This document shows positions 22,367-29,625 of a DNA stretch of 32,615 bases, one piece after another. The stretch covers positions 1 to 32,615 of the forward strand of contig JABHFS010000169.1 in assembly GCA_018672475.1 (NCBI GenBank), read 5' to 3'. Position numbers and translations under genes: made by a program. The stretch is from Gemmatimonadota bacterium (lineage in GTDB: Bacteria > Latescibacterota > UBA2968 > UBA8231). The notes beneath the pieces are model-generated. The model was not told where the DNA came from. It was given only the letters and a program-made list of their open reading frames with translations, and did no database searches. The stretch's first letter is position 1. The number at the start of each line of letters is the position of its first letter.

Positions 22367-24948
22367 CGACAGAGGTACACAGGAAGGGGGCAAGTCAGTC
22401 GGCGCCGCAGCGGGCTGACCGAGGTCCTCTGGAGACGTTTTATTACGATAACGCGGTGGTGCGCAATTTTGCGGCGGTGACCATTATCTGGGGTATCGTC
22501 GGCTTTCTGGTGGGATTGATTGTCGCGCTCAAATTGGTCTACCCCAATTTTTTGGGGTTCATACCCGAATTGTCCTACGGCCGGCTGCGGCCGCTGCATA
22601 CCAATGCGGTGGTTTTCGCCTTCGGGGGCAACGCGATTTTCTTGGGGGTCTATTATTCGCTGCCCAGGTTGTGTAAGGCGCCGATGTTCAGTCGGGCGCT
22701 GAGCAAGATCCATTTCTGGGGTTGGCAACTGATTATCGTCGCGGCGGCGATCTCGCTGCCGCTGGGGTATACGACCAGCAAGGAATACGCCGAGCTGGAA
22801 TGGCCCATTGATATTCTGATCGCGGTAATCTGGGTCGTCTTCGGCGCTAATATGCTGGGTACGATCTACAAGCGGCGGGTCAAACACATGTATGTGGCCA
22901 TATGGTTTTACCTGGCCACCTTTATCACCGTCGCGGTGCTGCACATCGTCAACTCGTTCGAATTGCCGGTCAGCCCGATGAAGAGCTATTCGCTCTACGC
23001 GGGGGTCCAGGACGCGCTGGTGCAATGGTGGTACGGCCACAACGCGGTGGCCTTCTTCCTGACCACGCCCTTCCTGGGCATCATGTACTACTTTATTCCC
23101 AAGGTGGCCAACCGGCCGGTGTTTTCGTATCGGCTTTCGATCGTGCACTTCTGGTCACTGGTGTTCATCTATATCTGGGCGGGGCCACACCACTTGCTCT
23201 ATACGGCCCTGCCGAATTGGGCGCAGTCGTTGGGCGTGGCCTTTTCGATTATGCTGATCGCTCCTTCGTGGGGCGGGATGCTCAACGGGCTGCTGACCTT
23301 GCGCGGAGCTTGGGACCGGGTGCGGGAGGACCCTGTGCTCAAGTTTTTGGTTGTCGGTGTGACCGCATACGGGATGACGACTTTCGAAGGTCCGATGATG
23401 TCGCTGAAGAATGTCAACGCGCTGACGCATTATACCGATTACGTGATCGCCCACGTGCATATGGGCGCGCTGGCCTGGAACGGCGGTCTGGCCTTCGCGA
23501 TGCTCTATTATATCGTGCCGCGGATCTACGGCACCCGGCTCTATTCGGTCAAGCTGGCCAATTTTCATTTTTGGGCGGCGACGTTGGGCATAGCCTTTTA
23601 CGTGCTGGCGATGTATTTCAGCGGTATTACGCAGGCGTTGATGTGGAAGGAGTTCAATGAAGAGGGGGTGCTTCGCTATCCGAATTTTCTCGAAACGGTG
23701 ACGCAGATTATGCCGATGTTCGCGATGCGCGCGTTGGGCGGTGGGCTGTATATTGCCGGCGCGGTCGCCGCCGTGTTCAACTTGTGGGCGACGGCCAGAC
23801 AGGGCAGTCTGATCGCCGAGGAAGAGGAGCAGGCGCTGCCGCTCGATACTCGGGTAGCACAAAGCCATGCCTCTTCGAGTGTTCACCGTTGGTTGGAGGG
23901 CAGACCGACGCAGTTCGCCCTGTTAACTTTCGTCGCTATTTTCATCGGCGGTGTCGTCGAATACGTGCCGACGGCGCTGGTGGAGTCGAATATACCGACC
24001 ATCGCTGCGGTTAAGCCCTATACGCCTTTGGAGCTGGAGGGGCGCGACCTTTATATACGCGAGGGGTGCAATAACTGCCACTCGCAGATGATCCGGCCTT
24101 TCCGCTCGGAAGTCGAGCGCTACGGCGATTATTCGAAGGCGGGCGAATTCGTCTACGACCACCCCTTCCTTTGGGGCTCGAAGCGCACCGGGCCGGATTT
24201 GCACCGGATCGGCGGCAAATACCCCGATTCGTGGCACGCGCTGCATATGAAGGACCCGGAGTCGACCTCGCCGGGGTCGATCATGCCGGCTTATCCCTGG
24301 TTGCTGACGGACGCACTCGACTATTCGCTCATCGACAAGAAGGTCGAAGCGATGCGGACCTTGGGTGTGCCGTATGAGGAGGGCTTCGCCATAGAGGCCG
24401 CCGCCGATTTGGAAAAACAGTCGCGCAAGGTGGCCGGCCGGCTCGTCGACAGCGGCATGGAAATAGCCCCCGATCGCGAGATCATAGCGCTGATTGCCTA
24501 TATGCAGCGTCTGGGCACGGATATCCGCGCGGACGCGACATTGACGGGTCGCCACGACAAGTTGATGGTGAGGGTCGAGGCGGGCGGAGGTTATAGCGCC
24601 TACTATCCTCTGATCGACGCGGCAGGCCTCGCCGCCGGCAAGGCCATCTTTGAGAGCCCGCGCAATCTGTGTTATACCTGTCACCGTCATGATCTGGGCG
24701 GTCAGGTTGGCCCCGACCTGACGGACGGGGCGTGGATCAAGGACTGCAATACCGGTGACATTATGACCAGTATCAAACGCGGCAACCAGCTTAAGGGCAT
24801 GTTGCCCTACGGCAGCGGTAAGAAGCTCGACGACGTGCAATTGCACCAGGTCGCCAGCTATATCGTCTCAATGCGGGGCAGCAATCCCGCCAATCCCAAG
24901 AAGCCGGATTTGCAGCGGGAAAGTCCCTGCGAAACCGAGACGTGGTAA
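22363..24948 (+). CDS. ccoNO: cbb3 oxidase CcoN-CcoO fusion with a C-terminal CcoP-type haem c domain
   Basis: This encodes 861 residues from a GTG. Residues 1 to about 490 are CcoN: HTNAVVFAFGG (haem b ligand), WWYGHNAVAFFL and AGPHHLLYT (CuB histidines), and HVHMGALAWNGG (haem b3 and b ligands). CcoO follows with its membrane anchor (near RPTQFALLTF), haem motif CNNCH from Cys569 and the Met ligand region GSIMPAYPWL. The last 110 residues are a third unit with CYTCH from Cys770, QVGPDLTDGAWI and GMLPYG, which matches the second haem domain of CcoP. One polypeptide therefore carries the catalytic subunit, the monohaem subunit and half of the usual dihaem subunit. The terminal oxidase reduces oxygen with high affinity and pumps protons. 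The separate ccoP downstream lacks haem motifs. Confidence 0.92.
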   Translation: MTTEVHRKGASQSAPQRADRGPLETFYYDNAVVRNFAAVTIIWGIVGFLVGLIVALKLVYPNFLGFIPELSYGRLRPLHTNAVVFAFGGNAIFLGVYYSLPRLCKAPMFSRALSKIHFWGWQLIIVAAAISLPLGYTTSKEYAELEWPIDILIAVIWVVFGANMLGTIYKRRVKHMYVAIWFYLATFITVAVLHIVNSFELPVSPMKSYSLYAGVQDALVQWWYGHNAVAFFLTTPFLGIMYYFIPKVANRPVFSYRLSIVHFWSLVFIYIWAGPHHLLYTALPNWAQSLGVAFSIMLIAPSWGGMLNGLLTLRGAWDRVREDPVLKFLVVGVTAYGMTTFEGPMMSLKNVNALTHYTDYVIAHVHMGALAWNGGLAFAMLYYIVPRIYGTRLYSVKLANFHFWAATLGIAFYVLAMYFSGITQALMWKEFNEEGVLRYPNFLETVTQIMPMFAMRALGGGLYIAGAVAAVFNLWATARQGSLIAEEEEQALPLDTRVAQSHASSSVHRWLEGRPTQFALLTFVAIFIGGVVEYVPTALVESNIPTIAAVKPYTPLELEGRDLYIREGCNNCHSQMIRPFRSEVERYGDYSKAGEFVYDHPFLWGSKRTGPDLHRIGGKYPDSWHALHMKDPESTSPGSIMPAYPWLLTDALDYSLIDKKVEAMRTLGVPYEEGFAIEAAADLEKQSRKVAGRLVDSGMEIAPDREIIALIAYMQRLGTDIRADATLTGRHDKLMVRVEAGGGYSAYYPLIDAAGLAAGKAIFESPRNLCYTCHRHDLGGQVGPDLTDGAWIKDCNTGDIMTSIKRGNQLKGMLPYGSGKKLDDVQLHQVASYIVSMRGSNPANPKKPDLQRESPCETETW

Positions 24949-24960
24949 AGGAGAACAGTC

Positions 24961-25143
24961 ATGTATAAGGAAGTGTTGAGTTCAATCGACGGCGTGGAGA
25001 TCTATCCCATTTTTTCGTTGCTGGTATTCTTCTCCTTCTTCGTGGTGCTGAGCGTGTGGTTTTTTAGCGCCGATGGTGATAAATTGCGGCGCTTGGCGAA
25101 TCTGCCGTTGGACCAGGGCGGGCAGGAGATCGGTCATGAGTGA
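24961..25143 (+). CDS. ccoQ: cbb3 oxidase small subunit CcoQ
   Basis: This encodes 60 residues with one membrane helix (IFSLLVFFSFFVVLSVWFF) followed by a short hydrophilic tail, the CcoQ layout and position between ccoO and ccoP. AAAGGAGAA precedes the ATG. CcoQ stabilises the oxidase complex. It overlaps the ccoP-like gene by 8 bases. Confidence 0.8.
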   Translation: MYKEVLSSIDGVEIYPIFSLLVFFSFFVVLSVWFFSADGDKLRRLANLPLDQGGQEIGHE

Positions 25144-25489
25144 AACTGGCGAAGGTGAAGTAATCGCCGGGCATGAATACGACGGCATTCAAGAGTTGGA
25201 CAATAGCCTGCCGCGTTGGTGGCTCTACGGTTTTTATTTCACGATGGTCTTCGGGGTCGTCTATGTGCTCTACTATCATCTTGGCATGGGACCGAGCCCG
25301 GAACAGGAGTACCTGCGCGAGATGGCCGACGCCGGTTACAGGGTTCCGCCGGCGTTGGTCGAGGGGCTGATCAGTTCCGGCCAGAGCAAGCTATTGGTGC
25401 TGATCAGTTTTCTCTCGGCGGGTTTGGTGCTGGTCATCGGGGAAGTGCTGCGCGTCGACCGCCAGTTCGTGCAAGGGAAAGAGCATTAA
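25136..25489 (+). CDS. ccoP: Haemless CcoP: N-terminal membrane part only
   Basis: This encodes 117 residues. HEYDGIQELDNSLPRWWLYGFYF is the diagnostic N-terminus of CcoP, with the first membrane helix continuing to VLYYHLGMG. A short loop and a second helix (LLVLISFLSAGLVLVIGEVL) follow, and the protein ends RQFVQGKEH. There is no CxxCH anywhere, whereas normal CcoP (about 300 residues) carries two haem c domains after the anchor. One such domain is instead fused to the CcoN-CcoO protein upstream. There is no frameshift remnant between this stop and ccoG, so the gene looks complete in its reduced form. It probably anchors or docks the fused haem domain. Confidence 0.85.
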   Translation: MSETGEGEVIAGHEYDGIQELDNSLPRWWLYGFYFTMVFGVVYVLYYHLGMGPSPEQEYLREMADAGYRVPPALVEGLISSGQSKLLVLISFLSAGLVLVIGEVLRVDRQFVQGKEH

Positions 25490-25507
25490 GCCCGTAGCCT
25501 TTTTGCG

Positions 25508-26947
25508 ATGACGACATCGAAGGCCACGGATAACACCGGCTACAAGGAAGCCTACCGGGACCATCTCGGCAATGTGACGCAGGAGGGCAAGCGGCTCAAG
25601 ATCCATCCACAACGCCCCGTCGGTCGCCACCACTCAGTCCGCAGGATCGTCAGTTGGGTACTGCTGGCGATCCTCTTCACCGGCCCCTTTGTCGAGATCG
25701 GTGGCCATCCGTTGCTGCTGCTCAATATCCTTGAGCGGAAGTTCGTATTGTTCGGCGTGCCTTTCTGGCCACAGGATTTGCATCTGTTCCTGTTGGCGGT
25801 ATTGAGCCTGGTGGTATTTATCGTGCTCTTCACTGCGGTGTTCGGGCGGATCTGGTGCGGGTGGGTTTGTCCGCAGACGATCTTTATGGAAATGATCTTC
25901 CGCAAGATCGAGTACTGGATCGAGGGAGATGCCGCCATGCAGCGTCGGCTGGATCGAGAGCCGTGGACGCAGGTGAAGATTCTAAAAAAAATGCTCAAGC
26001 ACGGGGTATTTTTCGCGATTTCCTTTTTAATCGCCAACACCTTCCTGGCCTATATCAGCGGCAGCGGTCCGCTGTGGCAGATCATCACCGACCCGCCGAG
26101 CGAGCATCTGCAGGGCCTGTTCTCGATCAGCATTTTTAGCTTGGTCTTTTATGGTGTATTCGCCCGCTTTCGCGAGCAAGCCTGCATCATCGTTTGCCCC
26201 TACGGTCGCTGGCAGTCGGCGATGGTCAATGAGGACACTATTGCTGTAACCTACGATTACCGGCGCGGAGAACCGAGGGCCAAGCTGAAGCGAGCCGAAC
26301 ACGAGACGGAGGGCACTGGTGATTGCATCGATTGTGGCCAGTGCGTGCAGGTGTGTCCGACGGGTATCGATATCCGCAACGGCATCCAGTTAGAGTGCGT
26401 TAACTGCACGGCGTGCATCGACGCCTGCGACGCGATCATGGACAAGGTCGAACGGCCCCGCGGTTTAATACGCTACTCGTCGTATCGCGGTATCGAAGAA
26501 AACAGGAGAAAACTGTTGACGCCGCGCGTGTTGGCTTATGCGGCGGTGTTGGCGGTGTTGTTGGGGGTAGTGACCTATTTGTTCGCCACGCGGGACCAAC
26601 TACAGGCAGTGATCCTGCGCGAACCTGGCAAGTTGCATACCGATCTGGCCGACGGGCGGCTGGCCAATTTCTATTCCGTCAAGATTATCAACAAAACCTT
26701 CGCCGAAGTTCCGGTCGAGATCCGGGTCGTCGAACCCGCCGCCGCCGAGATCATCTCCTTGGGCGATTTGGCGCAGGTACCGCCGCAGGGCATGCTGGTG
26801 GGACGCTTCCTGCTGGCCCTTCCTCGTGAGGGGCTTATGCCGGGTCGAAACCCGGTTGGCTTCGCGATCTATGCGGACGGGCGGTTCGTCTCCGCGGTGG
26901 AGTCGGCTTTTCTAGCGCCGCATAATGTGCAAAAGAAAGGATCGTAA
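25508..26947 (+). CDS. ccoG: cbb3 oxidase accessory protein CcoG
   Basis: This encodes 479 residues. The typical CcoG start (PVGRHHSVRRIVSWVLLAIL) and membrane helices are present. CGWVCPQTIFMEMIFRKIEYWIEG and CIIVCPYGRWQSAM are its two cysteine-proline motifs. Two ferredoxin clusters (CIDCGQCVQVCPTGID and CVNCTACIDACD) and a C-terminal immunoglobulin-like periplasmic domain follow another helix. CcoG reduces Cu(II) for oxidase assembly. It is 18 bases after ccoP. Confidence 0.92.
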   Translation: MTTSKATDNTGYKEAYRDHLGNVTQEGKRLKIHPQRPVGRHHSVRRIVSWVLLAILFTGPFVEIGGHPLLLLNILERKFVLFGVPFWPQDLHLFLLAVLSLVVFIVLFTAVFGRIWCGWVCPQTIFMEMIFRKIEYWIEGDAAMQRRLDREPWTQVKILKKMLKHGVFFAISFLIANTFLAYISGSGPLWQIITDPPSEHLQGLFSISIFSLVFYGVFARFREQACIIVCPYGRWQSAMVNEDTIAVTYDYRRGEPRAKLKRAEHETEGTGDCIDCGQCVQVCPTGIDIRNGIQLECVNCTACIDACDAIMDKVERPRGLIRYSSYRGIEENRRKLLTPRVLAYAAVLAVLLGVVTYLFATRDQLQAVILREPGKLHTDLADGRLANFYSVKIINKTFAEVPVEIRVVEPAAAEIISLGDLAQVPPQGMLVGRFLLALPREGLMPGRNPVGFAIYADGRFVSAVESAFLAPHNVQKKGS

Positions 26948-26948
26948 G

Positions 26949-27434
26949 ATGGATACGCCATTGCAGCATTCCCTAGGGAAAAAGGGCGGTCGGGCCTGGT
27001 CGTTGGGGGTCGCCGGGGCCTATATGGTCTTCGTGGTGCTGGTACTCGGCTTTGTAGGCTTCGCTTTGACGCAGGAGGTCGAATTGGTCAGCGCCGATTA
27101 TTATCAGCGCGCGATCGGGCATCAGGATCATATTGACAGTGTTAAGCGCGCCCAGGCCTTACCTGCAGAGGTGGCTTGGACAGCGACTAGAGAAGGCGGG
27201 CAATTTGCTTTTGCTTTTCCGGTGCACAAGATCCGGGGAACATTGCAGGGGACGATTCATCTCTATCGACCTGACGACTTCCGCCGGGATCGCGAGTATG
27301 CGATTGCACTGGACGCGAATGGGCGACAGTTGCTGCCGGCGGCCGATCTCGAAGCTGGTTTGTGGCGGGCAAAGATCCGCTGGGACCACGGGGCGGTGGG
27401 ATACTATAGCGAATTAGTGTTAAGGGTGGATTAA
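26949..27434 (+). CDS. ccoH: cbb3 oxidase assembly protein CcoH (FixH)
   Basis: This encodes 161 residues from an ATG one base after the ccoG stop. One N-terminal membrane helix (GAYMVFVVLVLGFVGFALT) is followed by VSADYYQRAIGHQDHIDSVKRA, the FixH hallmark. A small beta-sandwich ends with WRAKIRWDHGAVGYYSELVL, in the position of the family's final W-D/G strand. FixH/CcoH stays bound to the mature oxidase and is needed for its stability. It lies in the usual G-H order of ccoGHIS, but here I and S lie upstream of the structural genes. Confidence 0.88.
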   Translation: MDTPLQHSLGKKGGRAWSLGVAGAYMVFVVLVLGFVGFALTQEVELVSADYYQRAIGHQDHIDSVKRAQALPAEVAWTATREGGQFAFAFPVHKIRGTLQGTIHLYRPDDFRRDREYAIALDANGRQLLPAADLEAGLWRAKIRWDHGAVGYYSELVLRVD

Positions 27435-27436
27435 CC

Positions 27437-28132
27437 ATGGAATTATGGACAGCGTTTCTATTGGGGTTGGGCGGTAGCTTACATTGCGTGGGCATGTGCG
27501 GGCCTTTGGCACTGGCTTTGCCCGGGGGGCGCGATGGCGTTTTGCGTTTCGCGTTCGGGCGGTTGTGCTACAATGGCGGACGGATTATCACCTATGCCCT
27601 GTTGGGTGGCGTTATTGGGATGGTCGGCGGTTTTTTCGGATTAGCTGGTGTGCAACAATACCTCTCTGTTGGGTTGGGGATTACATTGTTGTTGAGCGCG
27701 ATATTGTGGTTGTCGAGGCGTAATCCGCTCGTGCTGGAGTTGCCTTTCAGTGCGGGAATTATCGCGCTGAAGGGGAAGCTCGGTGGGTTACTGGTCCGGG
27801 ATCGGCGGGGTGGCTTATTGTTGATCGGGCTGTTGAACGGGCTTTTGCCCTGTGGGCTGGTGTATATGGGGTTAGTGGCTTCGTTGGCCACCGGTGGGGT
27901 ATGGCAGGGTATGGCCTATATGGCGGTTTTCGGTGCGGGAACCCTGCCGCTGATGCTGGCTACGGTGTTCGTCGGCCGGGTAGTGCGGCCGCGGCAGTGG
28001 CAAGGGCTGCGGCAAGCGGCGCCGTTTGGTTTGGCGTTGTTGGGGGTGCTGCTCGTACTGCGCGGGCTGTCGTTGGACATCCCCTTTGTATCGCCAATAT
28101 TGCAGGAAGCGGCGGCAGGTCACCATCACTAG
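27437..28132 (+). CDS. TauE/SafE or DsbD-like membrane protein linked to cbb3 assembly
   Basis: This encodes 231 residues with six or seven membrane helices. It opens with FLLGLGGSLHCVGMCGPLALALP, the signature of the sulfite exporter TauE/SafE-like family often found after ccoGHIS. A mirrored motif, GLLNGLLPCGLVYMGL, starts the second half, as in the pseudosymmetric DsbD/CcdA fold. Cys and His near the helix ends (LHCVGMC, PCGLVYM) and the terminal HHH suggest copper handling. It starts two bases after ccoH, so it is the last gene of the cbb3 operon. Confidence 0.8.
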   Translation: MELWTAFLLGLGGSLHCVGMCGPLALALPGGRDGVLRFAFGRLCYNGGRIITYALLGGVIGMVGGFFGLAGVQQYLSVGLGITLLLSAILWLSRRNPLVLELPFSAGIIALKGKLGGLLVRDRRGGLLLIGLLNGLLPCGLVYMGLVASLATGGVWQGMAYMAVFGAGTLPLMLATVFVGRVVRPRQWQGLRQAAPFGLALLGVLLVLRGLSLDIPFVSPILQEAAAGHHH

Positions 28133-28179
28133 CACGGTAGCCTAATTATTTGGCTAACGCGTAATGAGGGGGAATGCAT

Positions 28180-28376
28180 ATGATACCTGATGCGGAGCAA
28201 AAGGTCGTGTTGGAACTGATTTCCGATGGTCGGGAACTGTACTATATCAACGGCCTGGTGCATACTGTCTCTATGCTTATTATATGTTCGGCTTGGGCTT
28301 TACCGTGCTTAAGGCTTGGTACTTATCGCCTTTTCGCATTACGCCGGTAGGTAAACCTTGCTTGCCCACAAACTGA
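28180..28376 (+). pseudogene. Small single-helix gene broken by a frameshift
   Basis: GAGGGGG lies well placed before the ATG at 28180 (28174 is in frame too). The first frame gives MIPDAEQKVVLELI, then GRELYYINGLVH, and stops at 28350 after losing sense. From about 28264 the neighbouring frame reads YCLYAYYMFGLGFTVLKAWY, a good membrane helix, then SPFRITPVGKPCLPTN and a TGA at 28376. One shift near 28263 restores a peptide of about 65 residues: a soluble N-terminus, one helix, a short tail. It may be decay or an assembly error. Family not recognised. The rest of 28133-28421 holds only a weak TAGCC/GGCTA inverted repeat at 28139. Confidence 0.45.
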
Positions 28377-28421
28377 ATTAACGCACCGATAGGAGATATC
28401 CGGCAAAATGAATAAGGAAAT

Positions 28422-29501
28422 ATGATGACCGATCCACACGACAGCGAGCACCAGCACACGTTAAGGGAAGCTATTTCGATTATACCCGATTCTTGTTACG
28501 AAAATCCCACCGGCAAGGGGATTCTCTATTTGCTTTGGGCCGTCTTGATTTATGGCTTTTCTTTGGGCGCTTTATTCTATACGGACAACCCAGTTTTGCT
28601 CTTGGCCTTATGGGTGCTTACCGGGTTGAGTGTCAGCAGCTTATTTATTCTTGGCCACGATGCGTGCCACGGGGCATTGTTCAAGAGTAAAAAACTGTGC
28701 CGCGCCATTGGTCGGGCCCTGATGTTGCCCTCGTTGCATATCTATAATGCCTGGGACATGGGGCACAACCGGGTCCACCATTCCTTTACGATACGGCAGC
28801 ACAAGGATTTCGTTTGGCATCCGTTGACGGCACAAGAATACCATGGACTTTCCCGACTGCAGAAAGCCATGCATCGCATCGAATGGTCCGCGTTTGGTGC
28901 CGGCATTTATTATTTGCTCGAAGTCTGGTGGAAAAAAATGGTCGTATTGCGCTCCTCGAAAAAACTAGCCGAGTCCATTCGACAGGATAAGCGCTTTGTG
29001 CTCTACTTTGTTCTGCTCTCCGTCGCCGGGGCTGTTGCGATCGGCCTGGCTAGCGGGACCGGTGCGGCCTACGCGCTGTGGGTCTGGTGTAAGGTGCTTA
29101 TTGTGCCATGGCTAATTTTCAACCATATCATTGGCGCCACCGTGTATATTCACCACATCCAGCCGGATATCGCATGGCACGCCGACGGTCTGTGGAGCAA
29201 GTTTAAGGGGCAGGTGGAGGGTACCACCAATATTCGCGTCCCGGCCCTGCTCAATCTTTTTTTCCACAATATCTTCGTTCATATTCCGCATCACGTCGAC
29301 CCGCGCATTCCCTTTTATCATTTGCCCGCCGCCGCCGAGGCGATCAAAGAACATTATCCGGAAGAGGTGCACGATCTGCCTTTTGGGCTGTACGACTATT
29401 GGCGGGCGACAAAACACTGCAAGCTCTACGATTTTGATGAGAATGTCTGGTTGGACTATCGTGGGCGCTCGCCGCAAGCGGAGGATCTGGCTGTGGCGTG
29501 A
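28422..29501 (+). CDS. Membrane fatty acid desaturase
   Basis: This encodes 359 residues; an AAGGA precedes the tandem ATGs at 28422 and 28425. Three histidine boxes mark the di-iron membrane desaturase superfamily: HDACH (about residue 78), HNRVHH (about 114) and HIPHH with the following DPRIPFYHL (about 287-300). Four membrane helices lie between them. The spacing and HIPHHVDPRIPFYHLPAA resemble acyl-lipid delta-12/omega-3 (DesA/FAD2-type) enzymes rather than carotene ketolases. The reaction needs O2 and an electron donor. It would adjust membrane fluidity, an odd neighbour for anaerobic genes unless used under microaerobic conditions. No sigma-54-type promoter is seen directly upstream. 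The activator dyad before hemN lies over its last codons. Confidence 0.85.
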   Translation: MMTDPHDSEHQHTLREAISIIPDSCYENPTGKGILYLLWAVLIYGFSLGALFYTDNPVLLLALWVLTGLSVSSLFILGHDACHGALFKSKKLCRAIGRALMLPSLHIYNAWDMGHNRVHHSFTIRQHKDFVWHPLTAQEYHGLSRLQKAMHRIEWSAFGAGIYYLLEVWWKKMVVLRSSKKLAESIRQDKRFVLYFVLLSVAGAVAIGLASGTGAAYALWVWCKVLIVPWLIFNHIIGATVYIHHIQPDIAWHADGLWSKFKGQVEGTTNIRVPALLNLFFHNIFVHIPHHVDPRIPFYHLPAAAEAIKEHYPEEVHDLPFGLYDYWRATKHCKLYDFDENVWLDYRGRSPQAEDLAVA

Positions 29502-29509
29502 TGGTCTCG
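29492..29509. promoter_or_regulatory. Activator dyad upstream of hemN
   Basis: TGTGGCGTGATGGTCTCG has the same arms as the sites at 891 and 10706 (TGTGGC, GTCTCR). It overlaps the desaturase stop and lies about 96 bp before the predicted hemN start. A GTCACG half 20 bp further (29524) could be a second, poor site. Confidence 0.5.
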
Positions 29510-29570
29510 GGGGAGGGGATGATGTCACGAAAAAATGTGTAGATAGCCCGGATACGGCCAGGAAACGGTT

Positions 29571-29584
29571 GGTATAGGAATTGC
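29571..29584 (+). promoter_or_regulatory. Sigma-54 promoter P7 for hemN
   Basis: GGTATAGGAATTGC, preceded by TT, has GG and GC 12 bp apart. Transcription would start near 29596, giving a 30-base leader with AGGAGA before the ATG at 29626. hemN is a classical oxygen-regulated target elsewhere, usually of FNR or FixK. Confidence 0.75.
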
Positions 29585-29625
29585 GGTGCACTTTGCAAAT
29601 TATTACCGCATACCCAGGAGACCAG

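Noticed and set aside
28139..28157. TAGCC/GGCTA inverted repeat as terminator of the cbb3 operon
   Set aside because: The stem is only five base pairs with a long loop and no T-tract.
14310..29549. Shared 13-mer TGTGTAGATAGCC at about 14310 and 29537
   Set aside because: A 13-base repeat in 32 kb is expected by chance and the two flanks share nothing else.
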